NCBI RefSeq assembly: GCF_009796825.1
Contig: NZ_CP047030.1
Span: forward strand, 3,470,501-3,534,500
Source of the DNA: Algibacter sp. L3A6
GTDB taxonomy: Bacteria; Bacteroidota; Bacteroidia; Flavobacteriales; Flavobacteriaceae
Reading direction: 5' to 3'
DNA: 64,000 nt
The first letter of the stretch is position 1. Every line of letters starts with the position of its first letter. Under the pieces are notes generated by a model that was given only the letters and a program-made list of their open reading frames with translations, did no database searches and was not told where the DNA came from. Below, piece by piece: positions 52,021 through 61,709 of this stretch. The position numbers and the translations under genes were made by a program.

Positions 52021-55000
52021 ATCAAAAAATTTCTAAAAATATTATTAAAAATAGCAGGTATATTGCTATTGTTGTTCATCATTTTGGTGTTGGTTCTCTC
52101 TATTCCTGCCGTACAAACAAGTTTAGGTAATTACGTAACTAAGCGTATTAACAGCGATTTTAAGACCAATATAAATGTAGATAAAGTTAGTCTTCAATTT
52201 AATGGAGATGTTGAGCTTAAACAAATTTACATTGAGGATTATAGGCAAGATACCTTAATTAGTATTGCCGAATTAAACACATCTATTCTGGGTGTTAGGA
52301 ACCTAATTAATGGACAATTGGTTTTTGGAGATATCGATATTGAAAATCTTAATTTTAATATTAAAACTTATAAAGACGAAGCAGAAACTAATTTAGATGT
52401 TTTTGTGGCACGTTTTGATAGTGATAATCCAAGATCGGAAAAAAGTAATTTTTTATTATCGAGTAGTGATGTATCCATATACAACAGTGTTTTTAAGTTT
52501 ACAGATGAAAATAGAGAGACTTCAAAGTTGCTTCATTTTGAAGATTTAAACATTAATGCTACCAATTTTTTAATTAACGGAAGCGATGTGAATGCTAGAA
52601 TTAATACCCTTAATTTTGTAGATAGTCGTGGTGTTACCGTTAAAAATATGATGACCGATTTTAGTTATACCCTAACAGATATGACTTTCGGGAATTTGAG
52701 TATTAAAACACCAAACTCGGAGTTAAAAGGTGATTTAAAATTCTCCTACGATAGGGCAGATTTTAAATATTTTACCGATAAGGTTTTGGTTTCGGCTAGT
52801 TTTAAAGATTCTAAAATTAAGTTAGACGAGTTAAATACGTTTTACAATGAATTTGGCGTAAACCAAACAGCAACTTTTAGTACCGATATTTCTGGAACCT
52901 TAAATGATTTACAAACCTCTAATTTAAAATTAAACACCAATAGAAATACACGTATTTACGGAGATATCAGCTTTAAAAACCTTTTTAATAAAGAAGAAGG
53001 TAATTTTTATATGAACGGGAAATTCAGAAATTTATCTTCTACATATAAAGATTTGAAAGCTTTGTTACCAAACGTACTAGGCGCAGCTATTCCATCATCT
53101 TTTGATAGGTTAGGGTATTTTACCGTAGTTGGAAATTCTCAAATAACATCGTCTACTGTGGTTGCCGATATTCAAATAGATACCGAGTTAGGTTTTGTAG
53201 ATTCTAACTTAAAAATAAGTAAGATCAATGATATCGATAATGCGGCTTATAAGGGCAATATTATTTTTGATGAATTCGATTTCGGAACGTTTTTAGATTC
53301 TCCAACCGTTGGTAAAGCATCGCTTAATTTTGATGTAGATGGTAAAGGTTTTGTTACTAAAACCATTAATACACAAGTAAAAGGTGATGTGTTTGAAGTG
53401 GAGTATAATAACTATAATTATCAAGGTGTAAAAGTGGCTGGAAATGTTAGGAATAATATTTTTGATGGAAACCTTATTGCTAATGATAGAAACCTGAAAT
53501 TAAACTTTACAGGCCTTGTAGATTTCTCTGAAACTGTAAACAAATACGATTTTGAAGCCAAAGTAGAGTATGCCAATTTAAACGCGTTAAACTTCATTAA
53601 AAAAGATAGTATTTCTATTTTTGAAAGTACGGTTAACATGAATATGAATGCCAGTAATTATGATGATGCTTACGGTAAAATTTCATTCAGAAAAACCAAA
53701 TACAAAAACGAAAACGATACTTATTATTTCGATGAATTCGATGTTTCATCACGTTTTAGCGATGGTTTGCGTTATATAGAAATTAACTCACCAGATATTA
53801 TAGAAGGTGATTTTAAAGGGAAGTTTAAGTTTAAGGAACTTAAAAAATTATTCGAAAATTCTATTGGTTATATTTATACTAATTACATACCAAACGAAGT
53901 AGAAGCGAACCAAAGTGTCGATTTTAATTTCACCATTTATAATAAAATTGTAGAAGTTATTTATCCGGAACTTCAGTTGGCCAAAAACACCTTTATTCGA
54001 GGGAAAGTAGAGAGTGATGAAAGTCAATTTAAACTCACTTTTAAATCCCCTAAAATTAAGCTTCAAAATTATTTTGCAAACAATATCGAGTTGCAAGTAG
54101 ATAATAGTAATCCGGTTTTTAATACTTACGTAGAAATAGATAGTTTAAATACTAAATATTACAATGTTTCCAACTTCAATTTAATTAATGTAACGGTTAA
54201 TGATACGTTGTTTATGCGGTCGGAATTTAATGGCGGAAAACGTAATAAAGATAATTTCAACTTAAGTTTCTATCATACTATTAATGAAGAAAACGAATCG
54301 GTTATTGGGTTTAAACAATCGGATATTACAATCAAGGATAATAAATGGAATATTAATGAGTTACAAGATAAGTTTCATAAAATATCATTTGATAAAAAAT
54401 TAACGAAATTTAATATTGATAAGTTTAGAATTAACCATGAAAACGAAGAAATTAAACTCTCCGGATTTCTTAGAGATTCTACAGAAAAAGATATAAAACT
54501 TAACTTTACTAATGTCGATTTAGCTAAAATAACGCCAGATATCGATAGTTTAAATTTATCTGGAAACGTTAATGGTAAACTAGATTTAGTACAGCAAAAC
54601 GGGAATTATTTACCCAATTCTAGTATCATCATTAATAACTTTAGAGTTAACGATTTTCTGTTAGGTTCTTTCGATGCTAATATTAGTGGTAATGAGTCGT
54701 TAACAAATTACACAGTTGATGCAACAATTAAAAATGATGATTCTAATTCCTTTACCGCTAAAGGCGATATTTATGTAGCTGGTAAGGCTTCCAAAATTGA
54801 TGTGAGTTTGGTGTTTGATGGTTTCGATTTGTATCCTTTAAACCCTTTATTGCGCGATGTTTTAAGTGATATTCGTGGTAAGGCCGAAGGAGAAATACAG
54901 GTTGTTGGCGATCTAAGAAAACCTAATTTTAATGGTGAACTTATAGTAAAGAAAGCAGGTTTAGGAATTCCTTTTTTAAACGTGAATTACGATTTTTCAG

Positions 55001-56457
55001 AAAACGCTTCTGTGAGTTTAAAAAATCAAAGTTTTATATTCAACAACATCAATATTACCGATACAAAATATAAAACAAAAGGATTATTAAAGGGAGATTT
55101 AAGCCATGTTAATTTCTCTAAATGGAGTCTAGGTCTTGATATTACAACTAAAAATTTATTGATTTTAGATACTAAAGAAACTGAAGACGCACTGTATTAT
55201 GGCACAGGTTTTATTGGTGGTGAAGCTAGTATTTATGGACCAACCGAGGAGTTAAGAATTAATGTAATAGGAGAAACGAAACCAGGAACAGTGTTTAAAA
55301 TACCGCTGAATGATGCTGAATCTTTTGGAGATAACACCTTTATACATTTTATAACTAAAGAAGAAAAAGAAGCACGTAGCAAAGGAGAAGAGCTTGTTTT
55401 TGATGAAATTAAAGGTTTAGAGCTCGATTTTGATTTAGATGTTACCGAAGATGCCGAAGTAGAAATTATAATAGATAAAGCCACAGGGCATTCCTTAAAA
55501 GGTAGAGGACGAGGCGGATTATTAGTTGAAATTAATACAAACGGAAAGTTCAATATGTGGGGGGATTTTGCGGTTTTCGAAGGACTCTATAATTTTGCTT
55601 ATGGCGGTTTTGTGCAAAAGCAATTTACAGTTCAACCGGGTGGAACTCTAGCTTGGGAAGGTTCACCTTTGGATGCTGAGATAAACATGAATGCTATTTA
55701 TAAAACGCAAGCTAATCCATCTCCATTATTAGATACACCAATTAATAGAAGTATACCTGTAGAATTAAACATTGCTTTAACAGGAAGTTTAGAGCACCCA
55801 GTACCAGAATTTACTTTTGAGTTTCCTAATGTGAATTCTACTATAAAATCGGAGTTAAATTACCGTTTAGAGTCGGATAGTGATCGTCAGGATCAGGCCT
55901 TGTATCTTGTATCAACAGGTTCTTTTTCTGGAGGTTTAGATGAGCTTAATTTTTCGGGCACTATTGCCGAACGTCTTAATGGTATAATTAATAGTGTGTT
56001 TTCTAACGGAGATAGTAAACTGAGTTTAGGTTTAAATTATGAGGCCGGACAAAACACTCCAGATTATCAAACCGACGATCGTGTTGGTTTAACACTACAA
56101 ACTCAAATTAGCGATCGTGTACTTATCAATGGTAAAGTAGGGGTACCGGTTGGTGGCGCAACCGATACGGTTATTGCTGGCGATGTGGAAGTCTCTTTTC
56201 TTTTAAATGAAGATGGTACGTTAACCGCTAAAGTTTTTAACCGAGAAAACAGTATTCGTAATTTTGGTGAAGATATTGGATACACGCAAGGTGTAGGGCT
56301 TTCGTACAATGTCGATTTCGATACGTTTAAGGAGTTGCTTAGAAAAATATTCACTAAGAACTCCGACAAAGAAGATGATGTATTAGAGCGACCTGAAAAG
56401 GAAGCAGAAAGCGCATTGCCAGATTATATATCTGTAAAGCCAGCTTCAAAAAAATAA
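52021..56457 (+). CDS. tamB: TamB-like translocation and assembly module protein
   Basis: A very large periplasm-spanning protein, about 1478 residues from the start proposed here. TamB works with BamA/TamA-type barrels in outer-membrane protein or lipid transport. One N-terminal membrane helix (about residues 10-30) is followed by more than 1100 residues of repetitive beta structure and the C-terminal DUF490/TamB domain from about 1050 onward (KGRGRGGLLVEINTNG and GGFVQKQFTVQPGGTLAWEG). No ATG precedes the helix. ATC at 52021 would give the natural-looking KKFLKILLKIAGILLLL start. The first recognised initiator, TTG at 52063, would drop the basic residues before the helix. Confidence 0.9.
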   Translation: MKKFLKILLKIAGILLLLFIILVLVLSIPAVQTSLGNYVTKRINSDFKTNINVDKVSLQFNGDVELKQIYIEDYRQDTLISIAELNTSILGVRNLINGQLVFGDIDIENLNFNIKTYKDEAETNLDVFVARFDSDNPRSEKSNFLLSSSDVSIYNSVFKFTDENRETSKLLHFEDLNINATNFLINGSDVNARINTLNFVDSRGVTVKNMMTDFSYTLTDMTFGNLSIKTPNSELKGDLKFSYDRADFKYFTDKVLVSASFKDSKIKLDELNTFYNEFGVNQTATFSTDISGTLNDLQTSNLKLNTNRNTRIYGDISFKNLFNKEEGNFYMNGKFRNLSSTYKDLKALLPNVLGAAIPSSFDRLGYFTVVGNSQITSSTVVADIQIDTELGFVDSNLKISKINDIDNAAYKGNIIFDEFDFGTFLDSPTVGKASLNFDVDGKGFVTKTINTQVKGDVFEVEYNNYNYQGVKVAGNVRNNIFDGNLIANDRNLKLNFTGLVDFSETVNKYDFEAKVEYANLNALNFIKKDSISIFESTVNMNMNASNYDDAYGKISFRKTKYKNENDTYYFDEFDVSSRFSDGLRYIEINSPDIIEGDFKGKFKFKELKKLFENSIGYIYTNYIPNEVEANQSVDFNFTIYNKIVEVIYPELQLAKNTFIRGKVESDESQFKLTFKSPKIKLQNYFANNIELQVDNSNPVFNTYVEIDSLNTKYYNVSNFNLINVTVNDTLFMRSEFNGGKRNKDNFNLSFYHTINEENESVIGFKQSDITIKDNKWNINELQDKFHKISFDKKLTKFNIDKFRINHENEEIKLSGFLRDSTEKDIKLNFTNVDLAKITPDIDSLNLSGNVNGKLDLVQQNGNYLPNSSIIINNFRVNDFLLGSFDANISGNESLTNYTVDATIKNDDSNSFTAKGDIYVAGKASKIDVSLVFDGFDLYPLNPLLRDVLSDIRGKAEGEIQVVGDLRKPNFNGELIVKKAGLGIPFLNVNYDFSENASVSLKNQSFIFNNINITDTKYKTKGLLKGDLSHVNFSKWSLGLDITTKNLLILDTKETEDALYYGTGFIGGEASIYGPTEELRINVIGETKPGTVFKIPLNDAESFGDNTFIHFITKEEKEARSKGEELVFDEIKGLELDFDLDVTEDAEVEIIIDKATGHSLKGRGRGGLLVEINTNGKFNMWGDFAVFEGLYNFAYGGFVQKQFTVQPGGTLAWEGSPLDAEINMNAIYKTQANPSPLLDTPINRSIPVELNIALTGSLEHPVPEFTFEFPNVNSTIKSELNYRLESDSDRQDQALYLVSTGSFSGGLDELNFSGTIAERLNGIINSVFSNGDSKLSLGLNYEAGQNTPDYQTDDRVGLTLQTQISDRVLINGKVGVPVGGATDTVIAGDVEVSFLLNEDGTLTAKVFNRENSIRNFGEDIGYTQGVGLSYNVDFDTFKELLRKIFTKNSDKEDDVLERPEKEAESALPDYISVKPASKK

Positions 56458-56646
56458 TTCCTTTTCAATAATTCTCAATAAAATTACCTCAATTTGGTTT
56501 TAATCGAATAATTCGGGGTTAAAATAGCACGTTATTTAATATTTATTACTAAAACGTTATAGTATCAAACTACTAATAAAACAGTGTTAATAGTATGATT
56601 ATATTCTTTTTCTTTATTAAATTTACGTTTTAATTATAAGAAATAA

Positions 56647-57633
56647 ATGCCAAATAAAATAAAGAAAATAGGAGTGTTTACATCAGGAGGAGATTCTCCA
56701 GGTATGAATGCCGCCATACGTTCGGTAGTAAGGTCTTGTGCCTACTACAATATAGAATGTATTGGTATATATAGAGGTTACGAAGGCTTAATGGAAGGCG
56801 ATTTTGAATCGATGGGTGCTCGTAGCGTAAAAGGAATTATTAATAAAGGCGGAACGATATTAAAATCGGCACGTTCTGCAGAATTTAGAACCAAAGAAGG
56901 CCGTCAAAAAGCTTACGATCAATTAAACAAAGCAGGGATTGATGCTTTAGTTGCTATTGGTGGTGATGGTACGTTTACCGGCGCATTGGTTTTTAACGAA
57001 GAGTTCGGTTTCCCAGTAATCGGTATTCCAGGAACTATCGATAATGATATTGTTGGAACGTCTCATACATTAGGTTTCGATACGGCTCAAAACACCGTAG
57101 TAGAAGCTATTGATAAAATTAGAGATACAGCAAGTTCACATAATCGTTTGTTTTTTATAGAGGTTATGGGGCGTGATGTTGGGCATATTGCTCTAAATGT
57201 TGGTATTGCTGGTGGTGCTGAAGAGATTTTAATTCCTGAAGAAGATTTAGGATTAGATAGATTAGTAGAATCGTTGAATAAAAGTAGGAAATCAGGTAAA
57301 TCGTCTAGTATTGTAGTGGTTGCCGAAGGAGATAAAATAGGTAAAAATATTTTTGAACTTAAGGACTATGTTGATGAAAACATGGAAGGTTACGATGTTA
57401 GAGTATCTGTGTTAGGACACATGCAACGTGGTGGTTCTCCATCTTGTTTCGATCGTGTTTTAGCGAGTAGAATGGGCGTTAAAGCCGTAGATTCTTTATT
57501 AGAAGGTAAATCTAACTATATGGTAGGTTTAATTAATAATAAAATGCAGCTTACTCCTTTAGATAATGCCATAAAAGGAAAAACAAAAATTAACTTAGAA
57601 TTATTGCGTGTCTCAGATATCATGAGCACTTAA
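56647..57633 (+). CDS. pfkA: 6-phosphofructokinase
   Basis: ATP-dependent enzyme phosphorylating fructose 6-phosphate. The 328-residue protein has the family motifs GVFTSGGDSPGMNAAIR (9-25), IGGDGTFTGA (about 105) and PGTIDNDIVG with the catalytic Asp, then MGRDVGHIAL. The length is typical. It lies 17 bases before gapA, so the two glycolytic genes form an operon, as in many Flavobacteriaceae. Confidence 0.97.
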   Translation: MPNKIKKIGVFTSGGDSPGMNAAIRSVVRSCAYYNIECIGIYRGYEGLMEGDFESMGARSVKGIINKGGTILKSARSAEFRTKEGRQKAYDQLNKAGIDALVAIGGDGTFTGALVFNEEFGFPVIGIPGTIDNDIVGTSHTLGFDTAQNTVVEAIDKIRDTASSHNRLFFIEVMGRDVGHIALNVGIAGGAEEILIPEEDLGLDRLVESLNKSRKSGKSSSIVVVAEGDKIGKNIFELKDYVDENMEGYDVRVSVLGHMQRGGSPSCFDRVLASRMGVKAVDSLLEGKSNYMVGLINNKMQLTPLDNAIKGKTKINLELLRVSDIMST

Positions 57634-57650
57634 CATTTATAAACAAGAAT

Positions 57651-58655
57651 ATGTCAAAATTAAAAATTGGAATTAACGGATTTGGTAGAATAGGTAGAAT
57701 TGCTTTTAGAGTAGCAGCTTCTAGATCTAATGATATTGAAGTAGTAGGAATTAATGATTTATTAGATGTTGATCATTTAGCTTACTTATTAAAGTTCGAT
57801 TCTGTTCACGGACAGTTTGATGGAACTATCGAAACTAAAGATGGTAACTTAGTAGTAAACGGAAATACAATTAGAGTTACTGCAGAACGTAACCCTGAAG
57901 ATTTAAAATGGGATGCTATTGGAGCAGACGTTGTTTTAGATTGTACTGGTATCTTCACAACTTTAGAAGGTGCTCAAAAACATATTACTGCTGGAGCTAA
58001 AAAGGTTGCAATTTCTGCACCATCTGCCGATGCGCCAATGTTCGTTATGGGTGTAAACCATAAAGAAATTACTGCTGCACATACTATCGTATCTAACGCA
58101 TCTTGTACTACTAACTGTTTAGCTCCATTAGCTAAAGTAATTAACGATAAATTCGGAATTGCTGAAGGTTTAATGACAACTGTTCACGCTGCAACTGCTA
58201 CACAATCTACTGTTGATGGTGTATCTAGAAAAGATTACCGTTTAGGTCGTGCTTCTTTAAACAACATTGTACCAGCTTCTACTGGAGCTGCAAAAGCTGT
58301 TGGAAAAGTAATTCCTGAATTAAACGGAAAATTAACTGGTATGGCTTTTAGAATCCCTACTGTTGATGTATCTGTGGTAGATTTAACTTGTCGTTTAGAG
58401 CGTCCAGCTCCATGGGCTGAAATTAAAGCGGCTTTAAAAGAAGCTTCTGAAGGTGAATTAGCTGGTATTTTAGGTTATACTGAAGAAGGTGTTGTATCTC
58501 AAGATTTCGTATCTGAACCAAAAACAAGTACATTCGATGCAAACGCAAGTATGGCATTAAATGACGGTTTTGTAAAATTAGTTTCTTGGTATGATAACGA
58601 GTTTGGTTATTCAACTAAATTAATTGATTTAGCTCAACATATCGGATCAATATAA
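57651..58655 (+). CDS. gapA: Glyceraldehyde-3-phosphate dehydrogenase, type I
   Basis: NAD-dependent glycolytic enzyme of 334 residues. The N-terminal NAD motif GINGFGRIGR and the catalytic SNASCTTNCLAPLAK with Cys152 are intact, as is WYDNEFGYS at the C-terminus. Codon use is more biased than in neighbours, as expected for a highly expressed gene. It is followed by a strong terminator. Confidence 0.98.
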   Translation: MSKLKIGINGFGRIGRIAFRVAASRSNDIEVVGINDLLDVDHLAYLLKFDSVHGQFDGTIETKDGNLVVNGNTIRVTAERNPEDLKWDAIGADVVLDCTGIFTTLEGAQKHITAGAKKVAISAPSADAPMFVMGVNHKEITAAHTIVSNASCTTNCLAPLAKVINDKFGIAEGLMTTVHAATATQSTVDGVSRKDYRLGRASLNNIVPASTGAAKAVGKVIPELNGKLTGMAFRIPTVDVSVVDLTCRLERPAPWAEIKAALKEASEGELAGILGYTEEGVVSQDFVSEPKTSTFDANASMALNDGFVKLVSWYDNEFGYSTKLIDLAQHIGSI

Positions 58656-58672
58656 TAAATAATTTATATATT

Positions 58673-58714
58673 TCCACAGTGTTATTTATTTTGAATAATG
58701 CTGTGGATTTTTTT
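58673..58714 (+). terminator. Intrinsic terminator after gapA
   Basis: TCCACAG at 58673-58679 pairs with CTGTGGA at 58701-58707, extended by GTTATT with AATAAT and followed by seven T. It separates the pfkA-gapA operon from the kinase-like gene. Confidence 0.85.
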
Positions 58715-58727
58715 ATTCTAAGAACTT

Positions 58728-59591
58728 ATGATTTTAATTGTAGATAGTGGTTCTACTAAGTCCGATTGGCTGGCTGTAGATAAAGACGGAAATAGATTAA
58801 TGGATAAAATCCGAACTAAAGGATTAAACCCAGCCATTTTAAGCGAGAAAAAGCTTAATAAATTAATTAAGAAAAGTAAAGAATTAAAATCTAATGCTGA
58901 TAAAGTAACACACGTGTTCTTTTATGGTGCTGGTTGTGGTACAGATAATGCGAAAGACTTATTAAGTACTGTTTTAAAAGATATTTTTACTAATGCTCAT
59001 GTTGAAGTTAACGAAGATACATTAGCTGCCGTTTACGCTACTATTAACGATCCAAAAGAAGCTGCTGTAGTTTGCATTATGGGTACAGGTTCTAATTGTA
59101 GTTATTATGATGGCGAAGTATTACACCAACGCGTTATATCACTTGGTTACACGCTAATGGATGATGCATCTGGTAATTATTATGGTAAGCAGTTAATTAG
59201 AGATTATTACTTTGGTAACATGCCAGAAAATGTTAAAATAGCCTTTGGTGCTAAGTTTAACATGGAGGCAGATTTTATTAAATACAACCTATACAAACAA
59301 CCAAGTCCTAATGCGTATTTAGCAGGGTTTGCTGAATTTATGTTCTTACATAAAGATTCAGAGTATACCATTAACTTAATTAAAGACGGTATTCGTTTGT
59401 TTGCAAAAAATATGATTTTCCAATTTAAAGAAGAGCTAAAAACAGCACCTGTACATTTTGCAGGATCTATAGCCTTTTTTGCTCAAAAGGAAATTAGAGA
59501 AGTTGGAGAAGAAATGGGCTTTATAGTTGGAAATTTTGAACGTAGACCAATTGATGGTTTAGTGCCATTTCATACCAATAATTTAAAGTAA
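58728..59591 (+). CDS. BadF/BadG-type ATPase, N-acetylglucosamine kinase-like
   Basis: A 287-residue sugar-kinase-like protein of the ASKHA fold. The phosphate motif LIVDSGSTKSDWLAV (3-17), FYGAGCG and the GTGSN motif (CIMGTGSNCSYYDG) are intact, and a conserved DDASGNYYGKQL helix follows. Members in Bacteroidota usually phosphorylate GlcNAc. Its place behind pfkA-gapA agrees with a central-metabolism role. Its stop codon lies 7 bases before the next gene. Confidence 0.88.
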   Translation: MILIVDSGSTKSDWLAVDKDGNRLMDKIRTKGLNPAILSEKKLNKLIKKSKELKSNADKVTHVFFYGAGCGTDNAKDLLSTVLKDIFTNAHVEVNEDTLAAVYATINDPKEAAVVCIMGTGSNCSYYDGEVLHQRVISLGYTLMDDASGNYYGKQLIRDYYFGNMPENVKIAFGAKFNMEADFIKYNLYKQPSPNAYLAGFAEFMFLHKDSEYTINLIKDGIRLFAKNMIFQFKEELKTAPVHFAGSIAFFAQKEIREVGEEMGFIVGNFERRPIDGLVPFHTNNLK

Positions 59592-59598
59592 AAGATAA

Positions 59599-60819
59599 AT
59601 GCAAAAGCATTTAGCAATTTATATATCTAATAGTTTTGATAAGGAAAGCCTTATCAAAACTATTTTTTTTGAAGAACTAATTCCAAGTTTTTCAAGTTTA
59701 AACGGTGCACTTTTTTCTGAAGAAATTTTAAATAAATTTATAGATGAAGAAATACGTCACGGCAAAATGAACGTGGCTACCCAAACAAAAAATAGTTTAC
59801 TTCATTCTTCAGAAGGTGAACGAAAAAAAGCACTTCTCGATCATATAATAGCTCAAAAACCAGATTATTTAGTAATTGATAATGTTTTTGGCAATTTAGA
59901 CGTTGCTACACAAGCACATATTGAAAAGGAGTTGACTGCTTTAAGCGAAACAACTTCAATTGTCCAAATTGCAAATAGAAAATTAGATGTTCTTCCTTTT
60001 ATAAAAAGCATATATCAGGTAGAAGATAATAAGTTAGTTGAGTTTTCAAATACAGAAAATAAAACAGAACCTTTTTATTTTATTGAAGCTTTGCCTACGG
60101 TAGAGTATCATGATAAACCCGAAATTTTAAATCCTTTAGTCAAGTTTAATCAAGTATCTATTAATTATGGAGAACGTACTATTTTAAATTCCATTTCATG
60201 GGAAATAAAATCTGGACAATTTTGGCAATTAATGGGACCAAACGGATCTGGTAAAAGTACCATATTAAGTATGATTTTTGGAGATAATCCTAAAGCGTAC
60301 GGACAAGATATTACGTTATTTGGCGTAAAAAAGGGGAGTGGCGAGAGTATTTGGGATATTAAACAGAAAATTGGTTATTTTTCTTCGGAAATGCTTCGCG
60401 GTTTCACCCGCCGAGATGCTATTGGTAACATGATTGTTTCTGGTTTTTTTGATACCGTTGGTTTGTATAAAACACCAACGAATGCGCAAATAAAAATAGC
60501 ACAACATTGGTTACGAGTTTTAAATATGTTCGATATTAGAAAACAATGTTTTTTATCGCTTTCTCGTGGTCATCAGCGTTTGGTTTTAATAGCCAGAGCG
60601 ATGGTTAAAAATCCGCCCTTGCTTATTTTAGACGAACCTACTAATGGTTTGGATGATAGTGATGCCGCTTTATTTTGCGAATTAATTAATAAAATAGCAA
60701 CAGAAACAGATACGGCTATTCTATATGTTTCTCATAGAAAAGAAGCTAATTTAGATCCTGATTTTATTTATGAATTACTTCCTGCAGCACAAGGTTCTAC
60801 AGGGCGTGTAATCGGTTAA
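59599..60819 (+). CDS. Double ABC ATPase with degenerate N-terminal half (ModF-like)
   Basis: A 406-residue soluble protein with two ABC ATPase-like halves. The first (1 to about 160) has no Walker A but keeps a signature-like SSEGERKKALL and a Walker-B-like YLVIDNVFGNLD, so it is probably inactive. The second has Walker A at 213-221 (GPNGSGKST), an altered signature LSRGHQRLVLIARA from about 321 and Walker B LILDEPTNGLD. No membrane partner is encoded nearby, so it may not be a transporter. The first 24 codons encode a perfect 16-bp inverted repeat plus eight T (59629-59670). Confidence 0.85.
   Translation: MQKHLAIYISNSFDKESLIKTIFFEELIPSFSSLNGALFSEEILNKFIDEEIRHGKMNVATQTKNSLLHSSEGERKKALLDHIIAQKPDYLVIDNVFGNLDVATQAHIEKELTALSETTSIVQIANRKLDVLPFIKSIYQVEDNKLVEFSNTENKTEPFYFIEALPTVEYHDKPEILNPLVKFNQVSINYGERTILNSISWEIKSGQFWQLMGPNGSGKSTILSMIFGDNPKAYGQDITLFGVKKGSGESIWDIKQKIGYFSSEMLRGFTRRDAIGNMIVSGFFDTVGLYKTPTNAQIKIAQHWLRVLNMFDIRKQCFLSLSRGHQRLVLIARAMVKNPPLLILDEPTNGLDDSDAALFCELINKIATETDTAILYVSHRKEANLDPDFIYELLPAAQGSTGRVIG
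59629..59670 (+). terminator. Terminator-like hairpin inside the ABC ATPase coding sequence
   Basis: AATAGTTTTGATAAGG at 59629-59644 pairs perfectly with CCTTATCAAAACTATT at 59649-59664 over a 4-base loop, followed by T to 59670. It starts 38 bases after the preceding kinase-like gene and 30 bases into the ABC ATPase gene. In sequence it is as good as any intrinsic terminator in the window. It may end most kinase transcripts, or attenuate the ATPase gene depending on ribosome position. Confidence 0.75.
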
Positions 60820-61709
60820 TCTACCGCAGGTCTAATATCTACTGCTACTTTCATTTTATTGGCGCCAGAACTATAAATAACCCCTTTTAATGGTGGCACA
60901 TCATAATAATCACGACCATAAGCCACAATAATGTGTTGGTTTTTTGGTATTTGATTATTTGTAGGGTCGAAATCTACCCATCCAAATTTTGGAATATATA
61001 CAGAGAACCATGCGTGAGATGCATCGGTTCCTATTAGTTTTTCTTTTCCAGGAGGCGGTAATGTTTCAATATAGCCACTAACATAACGAGCCGGTAAGCC
61101 AATAGATCTTAAGCATGCAATCCCTATTTGTGCAAAATCTTGACAAACTCCTTTTTTCTTTTCCATAACTTCTTGGATAGGAGTAGCCACATTGGTAGCG
61201 TTTGAGTTAAACTCAAAATCGGTAAAAATGCGTAGCATTAATTCTGAAGTCGCTTCGAATATAGGGCGATCTGGCTTAAAAGATTTTAAAGCGTAGTCTC
61301 TTATGTTTTTAGATATTTTAGCAATTAAAATAGATTCTAGTAAAAACTGTTTTACTTCTAAAATTTCAGGTGAAATAGATTTTAATTCTTGTTTGGCTTC
61401 ATCTAAAGTAATGGTGATCCCGCTTTCCGATTTATGTATATCGGGCGCTAAAGTATAATCACGAAGTACTTTACTTTTTGCAATAACTTTTAATTCTTTA
61501 TGGTATTGCTGTATGGAAAATCGGGTAATGGTGTTTCCAAAAAAGTCGGTGCGTTCAGATATTTCTGTTGGTTTTGGACTAATTTCCAAATCGTAACTTA
61601 AAATGGTTTGTCCCAAAAAATCACGTGGTTTTAAGGTCGCTATATTATGGCAAAATGTTACGCCATTGCCGTATTTGTAACTTGTGGTATGTGATAATTG
61701 AAAAACCAT
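60816..61709 (-). CDS. Transglutaminase-family protein (bacterial N-domain type)
   Basis: A 297-residue cytoplasmic protein with the bacterial transglutaminase N-terminal beta-domain (about 1-85) and the transglutaminase core (about 150-270). The triad is complete: Cys in KKGVCQDFAQIG, His in DASHAWFSV and Asp in DFDPTNN. It shares one base (TAATG) with the ATP-grasp gene upstream, so the two are coupled. The pair is part of a conserved operon that in many bacteria also encodes the proteasome-like peptidase Anbu; no Anbu gene follows here. A peptide-modifying role is inferred. Confidence 0.9.
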   Translation of the reverse strand: MVFQLSHTTSYKYGNGVTFCHNIATLKPRDFLGQTILSYDLEISPKPTEISERTDFFGNTITRFSIQQYHKELKVIAKSKVLRDYTLAPDIHKSESGITITLDEAKQELKSISPEILEVKQFLLESILIAKISKNIRDYALKSFKPDRPIFEATSELMLRIFTDFEFNSNATNVATPIQEVMEKKKGVCQDFAQIGIACLRSIGLPARYVSGYIETLPPPGKEKLIGTDASHAWFSVYIPKFGWVDFDPTNNQIPKNQHIIVAYGRDYYDVPPLKGVIYSSGANKMKVAVDIRPAVD

